NCBI GenBank assembly: GCA_024336345.1
Contig: JANFOG010000002.1
Coordinates: 2,852,001 to 2,916,000 of the forward strand
Direction: 5' to 3'
DNA: 64,000 bases
Source: Mariannaea sp. PMI_226
Lineage: Eukaryota > Ascomycota > Sordariomycetes > Hypocreales > Nectriaceae
The stretch's first letter is position 1; each line of letters begins with the position of its first letter. This document shows, piece by piece, positions 1-10,597 of this stretch. The notes beneath the pieces are model-generated. The model was not told the DNA's origin and did no database searches. It saw only the letters and a program-made list of their open reading frames with translations. Position numbers and translations under genes: made by a program.

Positions 1-1317
1 CTTGGTGAGGATAGATGGGTTCTTGTTTTCCGCGGTGCTGGACGACAGGCCCAGAAGATGCACGAATCTGTCGAGCGTTCCTTGCTCAAGCTAAAGGAAG
101 CGGTGGATGCTGGTCTACACCTTACCAACCAGCCAGCAATGACGAAGAAGTTGGAAAGCTACGAGGTCAAGAAGACGCATTATGGCCCTGCCATTGAGCG
201 AGTCCTCGCAATCATCGACAAGGGTGTGAGGGACCGTTTGACTGTAAATGGAGAAATTCTGCGACTACATACCGACATGCAAGCACGATGGGATGCACTC
301 AAATTTCAGATGAGAGAGGCTGAGACGATGATCGAGGATATTCAGATCGAAAAGAATCAGCTCAGAGATTCCATCTCAAGTATGTTGTCCAACGATGTAT
401 CAACATTAGGAAGTGGACGTGAGACTCCTGGAAGCTCGCCGCCTTCATCAGTGATTATGTCGAGCCTGGGTCTCGACCCTTACACACCGACCTCTAAGCC
501 TGCAAAGGTCAGATCATCAAGCGGAGCCACGAAACGCACTATCCCTACAAACAGACGGCATTCCTCGCTTCCTGCTCCCACGGCACATCTTGGAAGGAAG
601 CCGGGGTTTTCTCGACTATCGACCGTCGCCAACACCCCCACGAACCTTACTACGAACCAAATGAGACGGCCTAGCTCCATTGTTGACAATCGACCACGCT
701 GGAATGTTACCACGAACACCAAGAACGTAGATACGGGTCACAACTTCAAGCCGTTGACTCTGACAACGCCCAGTCCCTACGCCAGGAAAAGTCCTGCGAC
801 CCAGAGGTCAGTCGGGTCAGTCACACCCGGCTCCGCATCAAAGCTCCCAACAATGCGTAGTCCTATGACGAGGGCTGCTTCGGAATCGCCCAAACCTTCT
901 CCTCGAGTTGGAGTTCCTCCACGAGCTGGCCGAGCTGATGATACACCCACTAGATCTGGGCATTCGCGACTCTCGTTCCGTGAGCGACTCGCCTCACCTG
1001 GTCCATATTCTCAACAAGTGGTGGCTAGATCACGCCTTAGCACTCATGCGACGACGAGCGTGCTAGAAACTGGTCGTCGGTCTTCACTCCAACTCGCAGG
1101 ATCAACGACAAATGAGTCTGAGCCACGGGCGGGCAGGCCAGCCAGCTCCCTAGCCTCGTCTTCGAGGAGGAGTAGTTTTCTCCCTCCCACTCAGGCCATG
1201 GGGAAGGAGGGAGAGACGGATCAAAACACCGCTCAAGCTATCGCGGGGGCCAGAAGTGCCATGCGCAAGGTCACACCGACCGAAGCCAGGGACCTCAAAC
1301 CACGATGGCGCCATTAG
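1..1317 (+). CDS. KAR9: Karyogamy protein Kar9, C-terminal part (left-truncated)
   Basis: The reading frame is open from the first base of the window and ends with TAG at 1315-1317, so 438 codons are visible and the N-terminus lies outside. The visible start carries the conserved block WVLVFRGAGRQAQKM, followed by a helical, coiled-coil-like stretch (about residues 20-125). This is how I recognise the fungal Kar9 family, the adaptor that links Bim1/EB1 at microtubule plus ends to myosin V for spindle and nuclear positioning. The rest is a Ser/Pro/Arg-rich, basic, probably disordered tail. The tail holds two S-x-L-P tetrapeptides, SSLP at 562-573 and SKLP at 838-849, which resemble EB1-binding motifs; that reading is inference. 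The internal ATG at 58 is unlikely to be the real start because the conserved block lies upstream of it. The gene is convergent with the RecQ gene. Confidence 0.75.
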   Translation, partial: LGEDRWVLVFRGAGRQAQKMHESVERSLLKLKEAVDAGLHLTNQPAMTKKLESYEVKKTHYGPAIERVLAIIDKGVRDRLTVNGEILRLHTDMQARWDALKFQMREAETMIEDIQIEKNQLRDSISSMLSNDVSTLGSGRETPGSSPPSSVIMSSLGLDPYTPTSKPAKVRSSSGATKRTIPTNRRHSSLPAPTAHLGRKPGFSRLSTVANTPTNLTTNQMRRPSSIVDNRPRWNVTTNTKNVDTGHNFKPLTLTTPSPYARKSPATQRSVGSVTPGSASKLPTMRSPMTRAASESPKPSPRVGVPPRAGRADDTPTRSGHSRLSFRERLASPGPYSQQVVARSRLSTHATTSVLETGRRSSLQLAGSTTNESEPRAGRPASSLASSSRRSSFLPPTQAMGKEGETDQNTAQAIAGARSAMRKVTPTEARDLKPRWRH

Positions 1318-2444
1318 CCTTTTCCTTGACGACCAGTTTTTCTGATCTTGCCTCAGCAACAACTCAGCTAGTTGCATCCACGCTCGCTCTAACGGCCCCG
1401 GAGAAAGCGTCTCAAACTTATCTTCATGTTACACATTTTCTCGTTGCGAATTGAATTGAGTTGATCAGCACTGCTTCAGATTGTAGATATATTCAGCGCC
1501 ATGGGACTACGGGAGATTGGCGTATCCTCTTTTTGACTTTGAACAAGACCGATTTTACTTGTACAGCATGGCGCACAGGGCTATCGGCAGGGTGGCTCAA
1601 ACGACGGAGTTCAATGGGAAACGACCAGAGAGGCGCGGAACTGTATTCGATTTAATTTCTTCTTTGGGATCTCGACATGGTTCTATGAGGGATCTTACTC
1701 ATGTACTCTCTCATCTTTATGTATAGCAGTAGTGATATACTCAAATTACGCCCTCTAATTAAACTACCCAGAGACAAGGACCGAAGGTTGTTTGACTGGT
1801 AGCTACAGAATTCTTTTAAAAATTGAACTGGGGTGCTCGATTCGACACCCTCCAGACGATTCATTCTCACGTACGTTGCATAGTGACACATGTTTGCTGA
1901 GGAAATATGTTTGGTTTTCTTGTGATGTATTTGGGTGCTTACAAGATTAAACCCCCTTTCCTCTGCCTCCGCCCGCCTCTCTGTGGTTCTCTATATTGTA
2001 TACTTTGAGTGACGCTCTCACTGATCAAACCAAAAGCCAGAGGATAGCGGATATAAACGTGGACAAAAGAGCTTCCGCTTGCACGTCATGACCTACTTAA
2101 ATCGTCTGTCTTCCCCCCTTCGAATTGAATCACGCCCACATCGCCGCAACCCATGCAAATGCAGATGCAAAAACCAAAAAGAAAATAACTCGAGCCCTCC
2201 AAGTGAAACTCCATTATAATAGAACGTGCCCCCCCTCCCCAATGCTGTGTCGGTGCACAATATCAAATCCCGGCTAAAATATCAACATTGCCTTCGTGTT
2301 CATCAAAACGCCTCGGCGTTCGTGTCATGTCTGATTATTATCTTCTCCCCATTGGAAGATTTTTCAAATACCCATGCCCCCAATGTTATGGGGAGAAGAG
2401 GAATGGGCGGACAGGGTTCCCCCAGAGACTCTACACTTCTTCCT
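1318..2444. other. Intergenic region between convergent KAR9 and RecQ
   Basis: This 1.1 kb lies between two convergent genes and should hold their 3' untranslated regions. I see only short open frames of mixed composition, none with a recognisable motif, and no RNA gene. Confidence 0.6.
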
Positions 2445-5400
2445 TCACATCGGCATTATACCGATCCCGCTGCCGGACTTGCGGGACGCCTTCTTCACTC
2501 CAGTACTACCTGTTCTGGACGACGCCGAGCCGCTTGCCTTGCGGCCGGTGCCCGTCCCTTTCCGCTGCTTGAGCACTCCCGAGCCAGATGCCTTTCTAGA
2601 ATATTTTTTCCCAGAAAATCTCCCCTTCCCACCCTTGCTGAATGTCGACCTGGGCTTGCTCTGGGTTTGTTGGCTGCTCAAGCCGTTCAGTCGGTTGTGC
2701 CAAGCCTGGACATCCGACCTAGAGCCCGAGGCGTTGTTGTCGCTAAAGTAGTGCGAGTTCTCTCCTTCGAGGAGTTCGAGTTCCTCATCATCCATTTCCA
2801 CTTCGGAGCTTATCAAGTCGACAACCTCTTGGCCTCTGCCTTCTGAATGGCTAGGTCCCATTATCTCCTGGTAGACGGTATAGTGTCTCTTGAGAATGGC
2901 AAGGATCCTCGGTCCATGCTCTCTGACCTTGTCTGGATCGATGCCAGGAATACGCTTCATTTGGTCGAGTGAAGTGGTCCAATGGATTGCCATTTCCTGA
3001 AACTGCGTCTCCGTAAAGAGAGGTTTTCTTATTTCTCTGTTGTTTCGGATACGTTCTTCCATGATTTTTGCTTCCTGTACGAAGCCATGGACAATATCCT
3101 GGTGAATCTCAGAGAGATCCTGAAGACGGGTATCACCAGAAATTGGTGGCCCAAGCCTCGCTGAAGCTGCCCTGGCTGACAAGGTCTTAGTGGTTGCTGC
3201 CCTGGCCGGTCGATGCTGGGGCAGCTCGTCGAAAGCGTCATCTTCGTCGTCATCCGATTCATCATCAGGGACAGCAAAGTCCTCATCCCCATACCCATTC
3301 AACATCATGGCAACGTTTCTCGCGCTGCTGTCCACTACAGGTGCCTTGTTTCTCCGTTTGCCCACAGGTGAAGAAACGTAAGTAGACGGAAGCGCCGGTA
3401 CACCATTCTCTTTTGGCTTTTTGCCCGTCTTCTTTACCTTGCTCTTAGTTGGTTTGGATGCTCTGCTATCCGTAACCTGGATCGTCAGCATGAGCTTCCG
3501 TTGTCCATTTAAAAACAGCCGAACGTGTGGACCAAGCTGGAGGTACTGAATGGCCATCCCATACTTGCCAACAACATTATTTTCGGTGAAGGCCTTCTCC
3601 GCCAAGAGCTTATCAATGATTCTCTCGAGCTCATGTTTCTTCATGCCCCTTGCGGTGCCGAAGAGCTCGTCTGAAGCGTCTTGGTCAATTGAAGGATACC
3701 TCTTCTTTCCAAGAAGAATATCGGTGCACTGAGCCGGTGTCAGTCGCCTGTGTGATTGAATCACGCGGATTGCAGCGATGGCATATTCTGAGAAATCCTG
3801 TTCCTCAAAGGTCAAACCAGCTTTACAATTATCGCACTGTTTTTGACATTGCTCAGCCGTGAAATCTTCACCGAAGTATCGAAGAATCTCAGTGCGTCGG
3901 CAATCAGATTTGTTGTCACAGAAAGCCGTGACTCGGTTCAGCATAACCATCTGCCGCTCCTTTTGTTCGTCGTTCCCATCACCGTCTGCGATCAATTTCT
4001 TGAGGACTCTTATGTCCCCTTTGCCGAAATAAAGAATGCAATCGGAGGCCTTGCCGTCTCTCCCTGCACGGCCAGTCTCCTGATAGTATCCTTCTAGACT
4101 CTTGGGCAGTCCGTGATGGACAACAAATCTCACATCGGGCTTGTCAATTCCCATACCAAACGCGATTGTTGCGACCACCACTTTGATGTCCCCCTTTTGC
4201 CAAGCAGTTTGAACCTCAACCTTCTCTTGGGGATCAATCCCTGCGTGATAGTGTCGTGCCGCTATCCCGTGATTCGAGAGCTTTTCGGAAACGTCCTCGG
4301 CCTGCTTTCTTGAAATAGTGTAGACGATACCACTGACGCCGGAATACTTGGCCTGGATCAGAGAGGCGATACTCTCGGTTGCAGCATTATTCGACCCCTT
4401 GTTGATGACTTCGTAATACAGGTTGGGTCGGTTGAAGCTTTGGGAGAAGGTTTGACAGTTGGACATGGCTAGATTGTGTCGGATGTCGACAATGACATTC
4501 TGTGTTGCTGTAGCTGTGAGTGCCATCACTGGTACTTCGGGATACCTCGCTCGAACCTGTCCGAGAGTCTTGTAATCAGGGCGGAAATCATGACCCCACT
4601 GACTGACGCAATGTGCTTCGTCGATTACAAGCCGAGCGAACTTGTTCTTCCGATACAAGGTCTGGAGCCCATTGTTGAAAGCGTTGTTTTTGCTCACCAT
4701 CTCTGGTGTGACGTACAGAAGCTCAATGAAGTGCTCCGGACTCCGTTCGTTAAAGGCACTCATCACCTGTCTTTTGTACTCGGGCGAACACTCGCCATTG
4801 AAAGCAACAGCTTGTATTCCGAGAGCTTTCATGTGGTCAACTTGATCCTGCATGAGACTAAGCAATGGAGATACCACAATAGTCACACCCCGCGTCTTGC
4901 CAGTCTTCACCACAGCAGGGAGTTGGTAGCACAGCGACTTTCCTCCTCCAGTCGGCATCAGAACAAAAGCGTCTTCGCCTCCGAGGGTAGCGTTGATGGC
5001 CTCGAGCTGGTTGTGGCGGAACCCCTTCATTCTGAAACGATCCTTCAGCATTCTCTGGACCTCGGGGGACCATGGATGTCGCATGAGTTCAGGAGGTATC
5101 CTTAGTTCTGGCAAGGCAGGGGTGTCTTGCTTCCTGGAGGATGCTCGTGATTTCGTTGCAGCAACACTATTCCCGGACATCTCTGTAAAGACCTTTCTAG
5201 AACTCTGAGACGAAAGCCCAGTAGACTGGCGTGTTTCAAAGTCTTGCGCGAATGCAATCATATCCTCGTCATCACTGAAATCGCTGAACTCGCCACGTGT
5301 GTGGTGTTGATAATTGCTCTGGGGGGGTCTTCTAGGTGGGACAGATGCCGTCTTTGGAACATTCCGTGAGACGGGCTCAAGGGCATATTCGTCAATGTCA

Positions 5401-7634
5401 GAAAATGCTTCTGATGGGACATCAAACTCAGCCTCCTCTGGAACTTGCGCTATTGGGAAAGGCTTCCTTTGCTGGAAGCGACGGGGTGGACTTGGCTGGC
5501 CCTGTGAGCTTCTTGGAAATGGCACAACTGAGAGGTCATTCTCATCCTGGACGATAAGACTGGTATCTGGCAGTTCTATCGCTTGAGCTGCCGTATTCCA
5601 TTGTCTTCGTTGCGAACCTTGTGTAAATTGCGTTTGGTGCACAACATCTGCAGCACTTTCCATGGGCATACGCTCTCGTGAAGCTGAAGACATGTTTACC
5701 ATGCTTGAACCAGGTATTTGAGTGTTCATGACGACCACTTGTTCAGGGGTCGAACAATGGAGACTCGATGCCTTTGAGTTGTGCAAGAGCGTCTCCTCAT
5801 CTATCCCAGCATCATCGAACGCTTTGGACAAAGTCTGTTCCATCTCTTGGATTTCATCTGTAAGCTCATCCAAGCGGGACTCGTCCTCGTCTGTATCAAT
5901 GCCTTCTGAGTAGGCCTTTGCGATTTGCTGAACGAGCTCCTCACGCTTTCCGCAAAGCTTCGCGTACGAGTCGACTGGACCTTGTAAATCTTTGATGGCG
6001 TTACGCTGTCGCAATAGTCTCTCCTTCTCTAATTTAATCTGGCTTCGCTTATCCTTCGGCCAACGCTCGTTAATCGCCCGCATGAAGTTCTTATCGTTCC
6101 TTTGGATTAATTCGTTGATATATTCGTCCCTTTCAGTCAGCAGACCCGGATTAGCCAAGATATGTACGAAAATCGATGGAGTTTGGCTTGATGGTGCTGG
6201 GCCTTGGTCAAATGAGTGGTCGTCGGGGACTTGGTCCTCTGCTACTAAGCCGCCTCCCTGCGCCTGAAGCTCTGGTGGCCTCTTCTCCATGGCCACAGGT
6301 CCAACCGTAGGAGAAGCTGGAGTGACTTGTGTACAAAGAGCCGAATCCGCTTTCGTGGTCAACACCACGTTAGCCGGCCCTTGCGATCCAGAAATTGATT
6401 GCTTCCGGGATGGTGGTGTAAGAAATTCATCTTCTGAGTCCGCAATTATAATATCCTCATTGGCCCTTGGTTTCACGCTCGTGGGTGGCTGCACAAGTCG
6501 AATGGTCGTTTCAGGGTCAGGCGAAGTAGAGCGTTTTAGTTTCCCGCCCTTGGGTGTGAGAGTAGGGGAAGCGCTACCTGCTTCCCGCGGTGTATGCCCG
6601 CGTATTGATAATTGGGTTTTCCGAGTAAATGCTTCTGCTGAAGGAGATGACATTTTACTTCGATCCTCTTCTGCTAGATCAAAGAGCTTGCTCGGAGAGC
6701 GTTCAAGATCGGCAGTCCGCTCTTGGTTCCGCCGTATTCTCGCACTGCTTGTGCCATCTTTCCGGCGTGACGTGAACCGACTGGGACTGGAAATCGGAGG
6801 GTCAGTCCCTAGGAGCTCGTAAACGTCAGGAAAGTCATCCAGGTCAGCGAACTCTTCCTTGCTGATGTCTTTGTTTTTCCTTTTCTTCCCGCTCGACAGG
6901 GGAAGCTCGGATTTGGGTAATGAATCTCCCCGTTTGAATTTGATCTCATTTCCAGATTGCAGTGACTCTGAAGATCCGGGCGGATCCACGGTCAAATCCA
7001 TGCATTCCAGGTCATTGGCATCCAAGTCCGGAAACTCGGGACTGCTTGGACAGAAAACTCGATTATGTGCAAATTTCTTCTTCGGGGGTGATGCATCGTA
7101 TCTATTCGGTTGGTTGTTTTGTAGCGGACTGCGCTGCGGACTTCGGGTGCCTGGTTACGAAGTCAGCTCAGGTGTTTCTACCGTGGGACCTTATTTAGGC
7201 TCACTAATGGATCGTTTCGCCTGTGTGTCTGTTGGGAGCGAGCGATTTCCCGTTATGGATGATGGTGTTAGAAGCTGCTGTTGTTGTTGTGGCTTCGAGA
7301 CGAGACTTGGCCTTTTTGTTTTGACTCCCGACGTGAGGCGGGCCATACTGTCTTCTGTCGTTATCACCGGATCGATATCTCGGAAAGCTCTGTTCGGTCC
7401 GTCCAAGCCATTGGGATTTTTCGAGATGGTCTGTTTCGAGGTTTGTCTCTCTTCGGCGGTGTTTGATTGTCCCGGATCGGTCTCTTGGGTCCCAGGAGAG
7501 TCCCGGGATTGTGATCGAACAAGTGCCGTCTGGCAACCGTCGTTGAGACCAGGGAATGGTGGAGTAATCGGTTTTGAGAGTGCGAAGTCGTTCAAGAGCC
7601 ACGATAGGTGATCTGCGAGGTTGTTGCGAGTCAT
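2445..7634 (-). CDS. qde-3: RecQ-family DNA helicase, Sgs1/BLM/QDE-3 type
   Basis: Two exons: complement(2445..7150) and complement(7205..7634), encoding 1,711 residues. The 54-nt intron (7151-7204) has a GTGAGC donor, a CTGAC branch point and a CAG acceptor, with phase 1 on both sides. The first exon supplies the start MTRNNL, followed by a disordered Gln/Ser-rich N-terminus. Helicase motif I (PTGGGKS) is near residue 875 and the DEAH box near 987. The RecQ-C cysteine-rich zinc-binding segment is at about 1220-1255, an HRDC-like segment at about 1490-1575, and a Gly/Ser/Lys-rich basic tail closes the protein. The size and long N-terminal extension fit the large Sgs1/BLM class, which unwinds recombination and replication intermediates with topoisomerase III; in Neurospora QDE-3 also serves quelling. 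The short fungal RecQ paralogue does not have this architecture. Confidence 0.93.
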
Positions 7635-7826
7635 GAAGCCGACGTAAGAGGTCGGTGATGGTTTATGTCACTGGATACCTGTTTCTTCAGTCATCGGGTT
7701 GGCATGTGTCTCTTTTTTTCCGTCAAGAGCGTGCGGGAACTTGGCGTCGGCAGAGATGTTATCATGGCGGGTGGAGAGGCCGTTACTCTGTCGCGTCGCG
7801 TGTTTGTTAGTCAGCGAATGCGTCGC

Positions 7827-7832
7827 CACGTG
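7827..7832. promoter_or_regulatory. CACGTG E-box upstream of RecQ
   Basis: A palindromic CACGTG followed by AC lies 193 bp upstream of the RecQ ATG. It is the core site of Pho4/NUC-1, Cbf1 and similar bHLH factors. A functional role is inferred only from position. Confidence 0.3.
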
Positions 7833-8551
7833 ACTGCGCGGTCCCCTAAATTGCCTGCCTACTGTGTACTCTCGCGTTTGTGCTCGTTGGCTGCCTAAGT
7901 ACTTTATCTGCTACCCTATGGCATTATGGTATGACAGAGTAGGTATTGCTTTGCCTTGTCCATTCTCCTTGTATCCGTTTTTCTATATACAATTGCACGT
8001 AAATATGGTGCCTTCTTTCTTATAGCGACGAAATATATTGTGCAGCTATCGTTTTCTCGGGAACTAAGCCAAGTTACTTGGTCCTCCGCCATGGTCTTGG
8101 GATGCGCCTTTACAGCTAGCAGTGAGTGATCACAACACTATAGCTTTCTACACACGTAGTTTCAATGGGCTTAGCAACTCAGTCCATAAATGATAACACT
8201 TACCGGTCATGCACTCCAACTATGGCAACCACTTAAAACCCTAGAGGTCTACAGAAGAAAGAACCCATATCTTATGTGCGGTCCGATCATCATGCCCATC
8301 TCGACTTTTGGCACTGACAGCCGAACCTTACGCGGCTGACACTGGCTTTAGCTTCATTGACTAGTAATGCACAGTCGAAGGCAAGACAGCCGGATTACTG
8401 TGTGCCCCAGCCCCATGCCAATAAGTTTCGAAACCTGCTTCTGCACACAAGTAATTCTGTCCTCCATCCACTGTCCCATTCTGATTGGCCATATTCAAAG
8501 GCAATTGCCTAATCTGGAAGCGGATAACCAACCAGTACAGTTGAAGTCACT

Positions 8552-8566
8552 GGGGGGGGGGGGGGG
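8552..8566 (+). repeat. Homopolymer run of 15 G
   Basis: Fifteen consecutive G residues, about 225 bp before the tRNA gene. The exact length is error-prone in sequencing. Confidence 0.9.
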
Positions 8567-8790
8567 AAGCCTCGGAAAGCCTCGGACGACGTCCATTGCG
8601 CAGCAAACCAGAATCCCCCTTAAAACAGGGCAATACAGGAAAAAGAGAAAGAAGTCTTCGAGGACACAACAGCTGGTCTTTGGGAATGAGAAATGTCAAA
8701 AGAAGAGATACACAGTTTGACGCATGAGAGAAAAGTAGCGTGGCTTTATAGGTATCATTTTGCGCCATTTTTTTCATATTCAATGCACAT

Positions 8791-8879
8791 GGCAGAGTGC
8801 CTGAGTGGTTAAAGGGATGCACTCGAATCGTCGTAATGCATTGGCTTCGGCCGCGCAAGTTCGAATCTTGTCTCTGTCG
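8791..8879 (+). tRNA. tS(CGA): tRNA-Ser(CGA) with an 8-nt intron
   Basis: The sequence folds as a class II tRNA. The acceptor stem pairs GGCAGAG (8791-8797) with CTCTGTC (8872-8878), and the discriminator is G at 8879. The D arm contains GAGTGGTTAA. The anticodon stem pairs ATGCA (8817-8821) with TGCAT (8837-8841), leaving a 15-nt loop with anticodon CGA at 8824-8826. A normal loop has 7 nt, so an intron of about 8 nt (about 8828-8835) starts one base after the anticodon, the usual place for nuclear tRNA introns. A long variable arm closed by a TTCG loop marks serine. The T arm contains TTCGAAT, and the B box GTTCGAATC is at 8859-8867. A T tract follows directly, as expected for RNA polymerase III. 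It decodes UCG. Confidence 0.93.
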
Positions 8880-8885
8880 CGGATA

Positions 8886-8897
8886 TTTTTTTTTTTT
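8886..8897 (+). terminator. RNA polymerase III T-tract terminator of tRNA-Ser
   Basis: Twelve consecutive T begin seven bases after the tRNA 3' end, which is the standard polymerase III termination signal. Confidence 0.85.
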
Positions 8898-9505
8898 CTC
8901 TGCGGAGAATTATTCTTTAATAGGCTTTTTTTTTCTCCCCCAGCGCGATTCCCGAGACAGTTTTCGTATAACTTGGGTCCCCATCAATCTCACCTCCACT
9001 TGCTGCGCTGTACATATGGTATGCTCGTTCTTTGTACATGCATGTTTTCTTTGATCTCATCAATTGTGCGCGCTGGCAGCTCTCGCAGATAGGTTTTTTC
9101 CAACCAGAAATCACTGCTCCTATTTGTTCCCTACCTTCTCCCATCGCATAGACGCATTTATAACGAAAACATCAATTGTCTCAAACTTGCACGCACTGTA
9201 TGTAGGCTACGGCGCGCCCTGCCAAGGATTGGCGAAATCTTCGCGTGGTAGCTAGTCAGATAGGGCTGTTCAATGGATTGGACTAGCTACTACTCCGGAG
9301 CGGCTGAAGAGAGCTAATTTGTCCCAAGTGGAGGAATTGGGGAAGGGGGAGATTATCGGCTTCGAGCTCCTGATGGCTATAGTAACATGGTGCACTTCGT
9401 TGCACAGGGTATCTATCCTACGGAGTTTAAGAAGGGGGCATTTGTCGATTCCATGACGCTATTTTCCTCGTTGATGTTGATGTTTTAGTGTTTTCGGGGG
9501 AAGAA

Positions 9506-9527
9506 GGGGGGGGGGGGGGGAGGGGGG
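9506..9527 (+). repeat. G run (15 G, A, 6 G)
   Basis: Nearly pure G tract followed by a GA-rich stretch to about 9550. It has potential to form a quadruplex and its length may be a sequencing artefact. Confidence 0.85.
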
Positions 9528-10280
9528 AGAAAGAGAGAGAGAAAAGGAGGCTTCTGCCTAATAACTACACCGTCCACACGGGCAAGAAAAAAAAGGAATC
9601 GGTGTTGCTACTATGTCGATGTTTGGGATGGAGAATATGCCATGTACAAGGGAAAGCCTGTGGAAGTTCGCACGGTTACAAGCTATATTGGCGCGTGCTT
9701 GGTGACACCAAATGACAACCTATTACTATGTAGGTATAGGTAGGCTGGAATGGAGATACGTACGTACTGTATTAAGGCGTCGTTAATACGACAGCGGATG
9801 CAGCCAAGGCACCTAGCGGGGCTTAAGAGCCAAAAGGGGGGGGAGGGGGACCTTGGAGCCAAGGATCAAGAAGTTCACGAAACTTATTAGCAATGTTCAG
9901 CTGCTGGGTCGTTCGGCCGGTCCAGGCAGAATTGGCCCTTGCAGACGAAATACTATGCAGAATACAAGTCGCGATTAATGGTACTGCTAGGTAATTTGTA
10001 CGTGTGTATGTGAACAATTAGGTCGTTTGAGAAGTACGACTGCCGGAGGGGCTCACGTCATTCATCAGCAAGGACCTTTTGGCATTAGGCAGTGTCCAGA
10101 AAATGTGTGGCGTACAGGATGTTTTTTTTACTGGTATCTCTCGTTGTTGTTACGAAGCACATATTACTGTGTGTGGGAGACAGCTCGTTGGCACTATTTT
10201 TACATGCTTGCTTACCAAAAATGTACTTGTGTGGACACAATTGGTAGTTTTGGATGTAAAGATGATGTGGAAGAGAGTGA

Positions 10281-10309
10281 GAGGTGAGGGTGAGGGTGAG
10301 GGTGAGGAG
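10281..10309 (+). repeat. GAGGGT tandem repeat
   Basis: About four copies of the hexamer GTGAGG/GAGGGT in tandem. It is a local microsatellite and not a TTAGGG telomere repeat. Confidence 0.85.
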
Positions 10310-10362
10310 AAATATGCAGGCAGAATGGGCTCAGTTGGCCATAAAAGACAAGATTGATCCCT

Positions 10363-10394
10363 CCATTCCCATTCCCATTGCCATTACCATTCAT
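10363..10394 (+). repeat. CCATT-type imperfect repeat
   Basis: Successive CATTCC/CATTGC/CATTAC units upstream of the ankyrin gene. Confidence 0.75.
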
Positions 10395-10538
10395 TTCCAG
10401 TTTCCTCTCTCATTTCATCGATTCCCTCATCCTTGCAACTAGGGTTGCTGCTTTTCCTGCATTGAACTCATTCCTCATTTCTTTGAATATTTTTGTTACT
10501 TCATCTTATGTTATTTTGCTTTTGATTGTCTCCTTTCC

Positions 10539-10544
10539 CACGTG
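10539..10544. promoter_or_regulatory. CACGTG E-box next to the ankyrin gene start
   Basis: The palindrome lies 54 bp upstream of the ATG at 10598, possibly inside the leader. The regulatory role is inferred. Confidence 0.25.
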
Positions 10545-10597
10545 TATACAAGTCATCCTCTTCCACACCACCACTACCATCAGCATCATCATCACCA

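Larger units (their letters stand above)
7635..8790. other. Intergenic: RecQ promoter region
   Basis: This is the sequence upstream of the RecQ start. It contains a CACGTG E-box about 190 bp from the ATG and a run of 15 G (8552-8566). Short open frames here have no recognisable content. Confidence 0.5.
8880..10597. other. Intergenic: tRNA to ankyrin-protein promoter
   Basis: No gene is recognised. The stretch holds G runs (9506-9527 and around 9836-9849), a GAGGGT-type repeat, a CCATT-type repeat and a CACGTG at 10539-10544 just before the next gene. The last 250 bp are pyrimidine-rich, as expected of a leader. Confidence 0.5.

Noticed and set aside
4476..5105. 209-codon + strand frame opposite the RecQ helicase core
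   Set aside because: It is the antisense shadow of the conserved helicase motifs and has no independent signature.
10281..10309. GAGGGT repeat as telomeric sequence
   Set aside because: The unit is not TTAGGG and it lies between normal genes.
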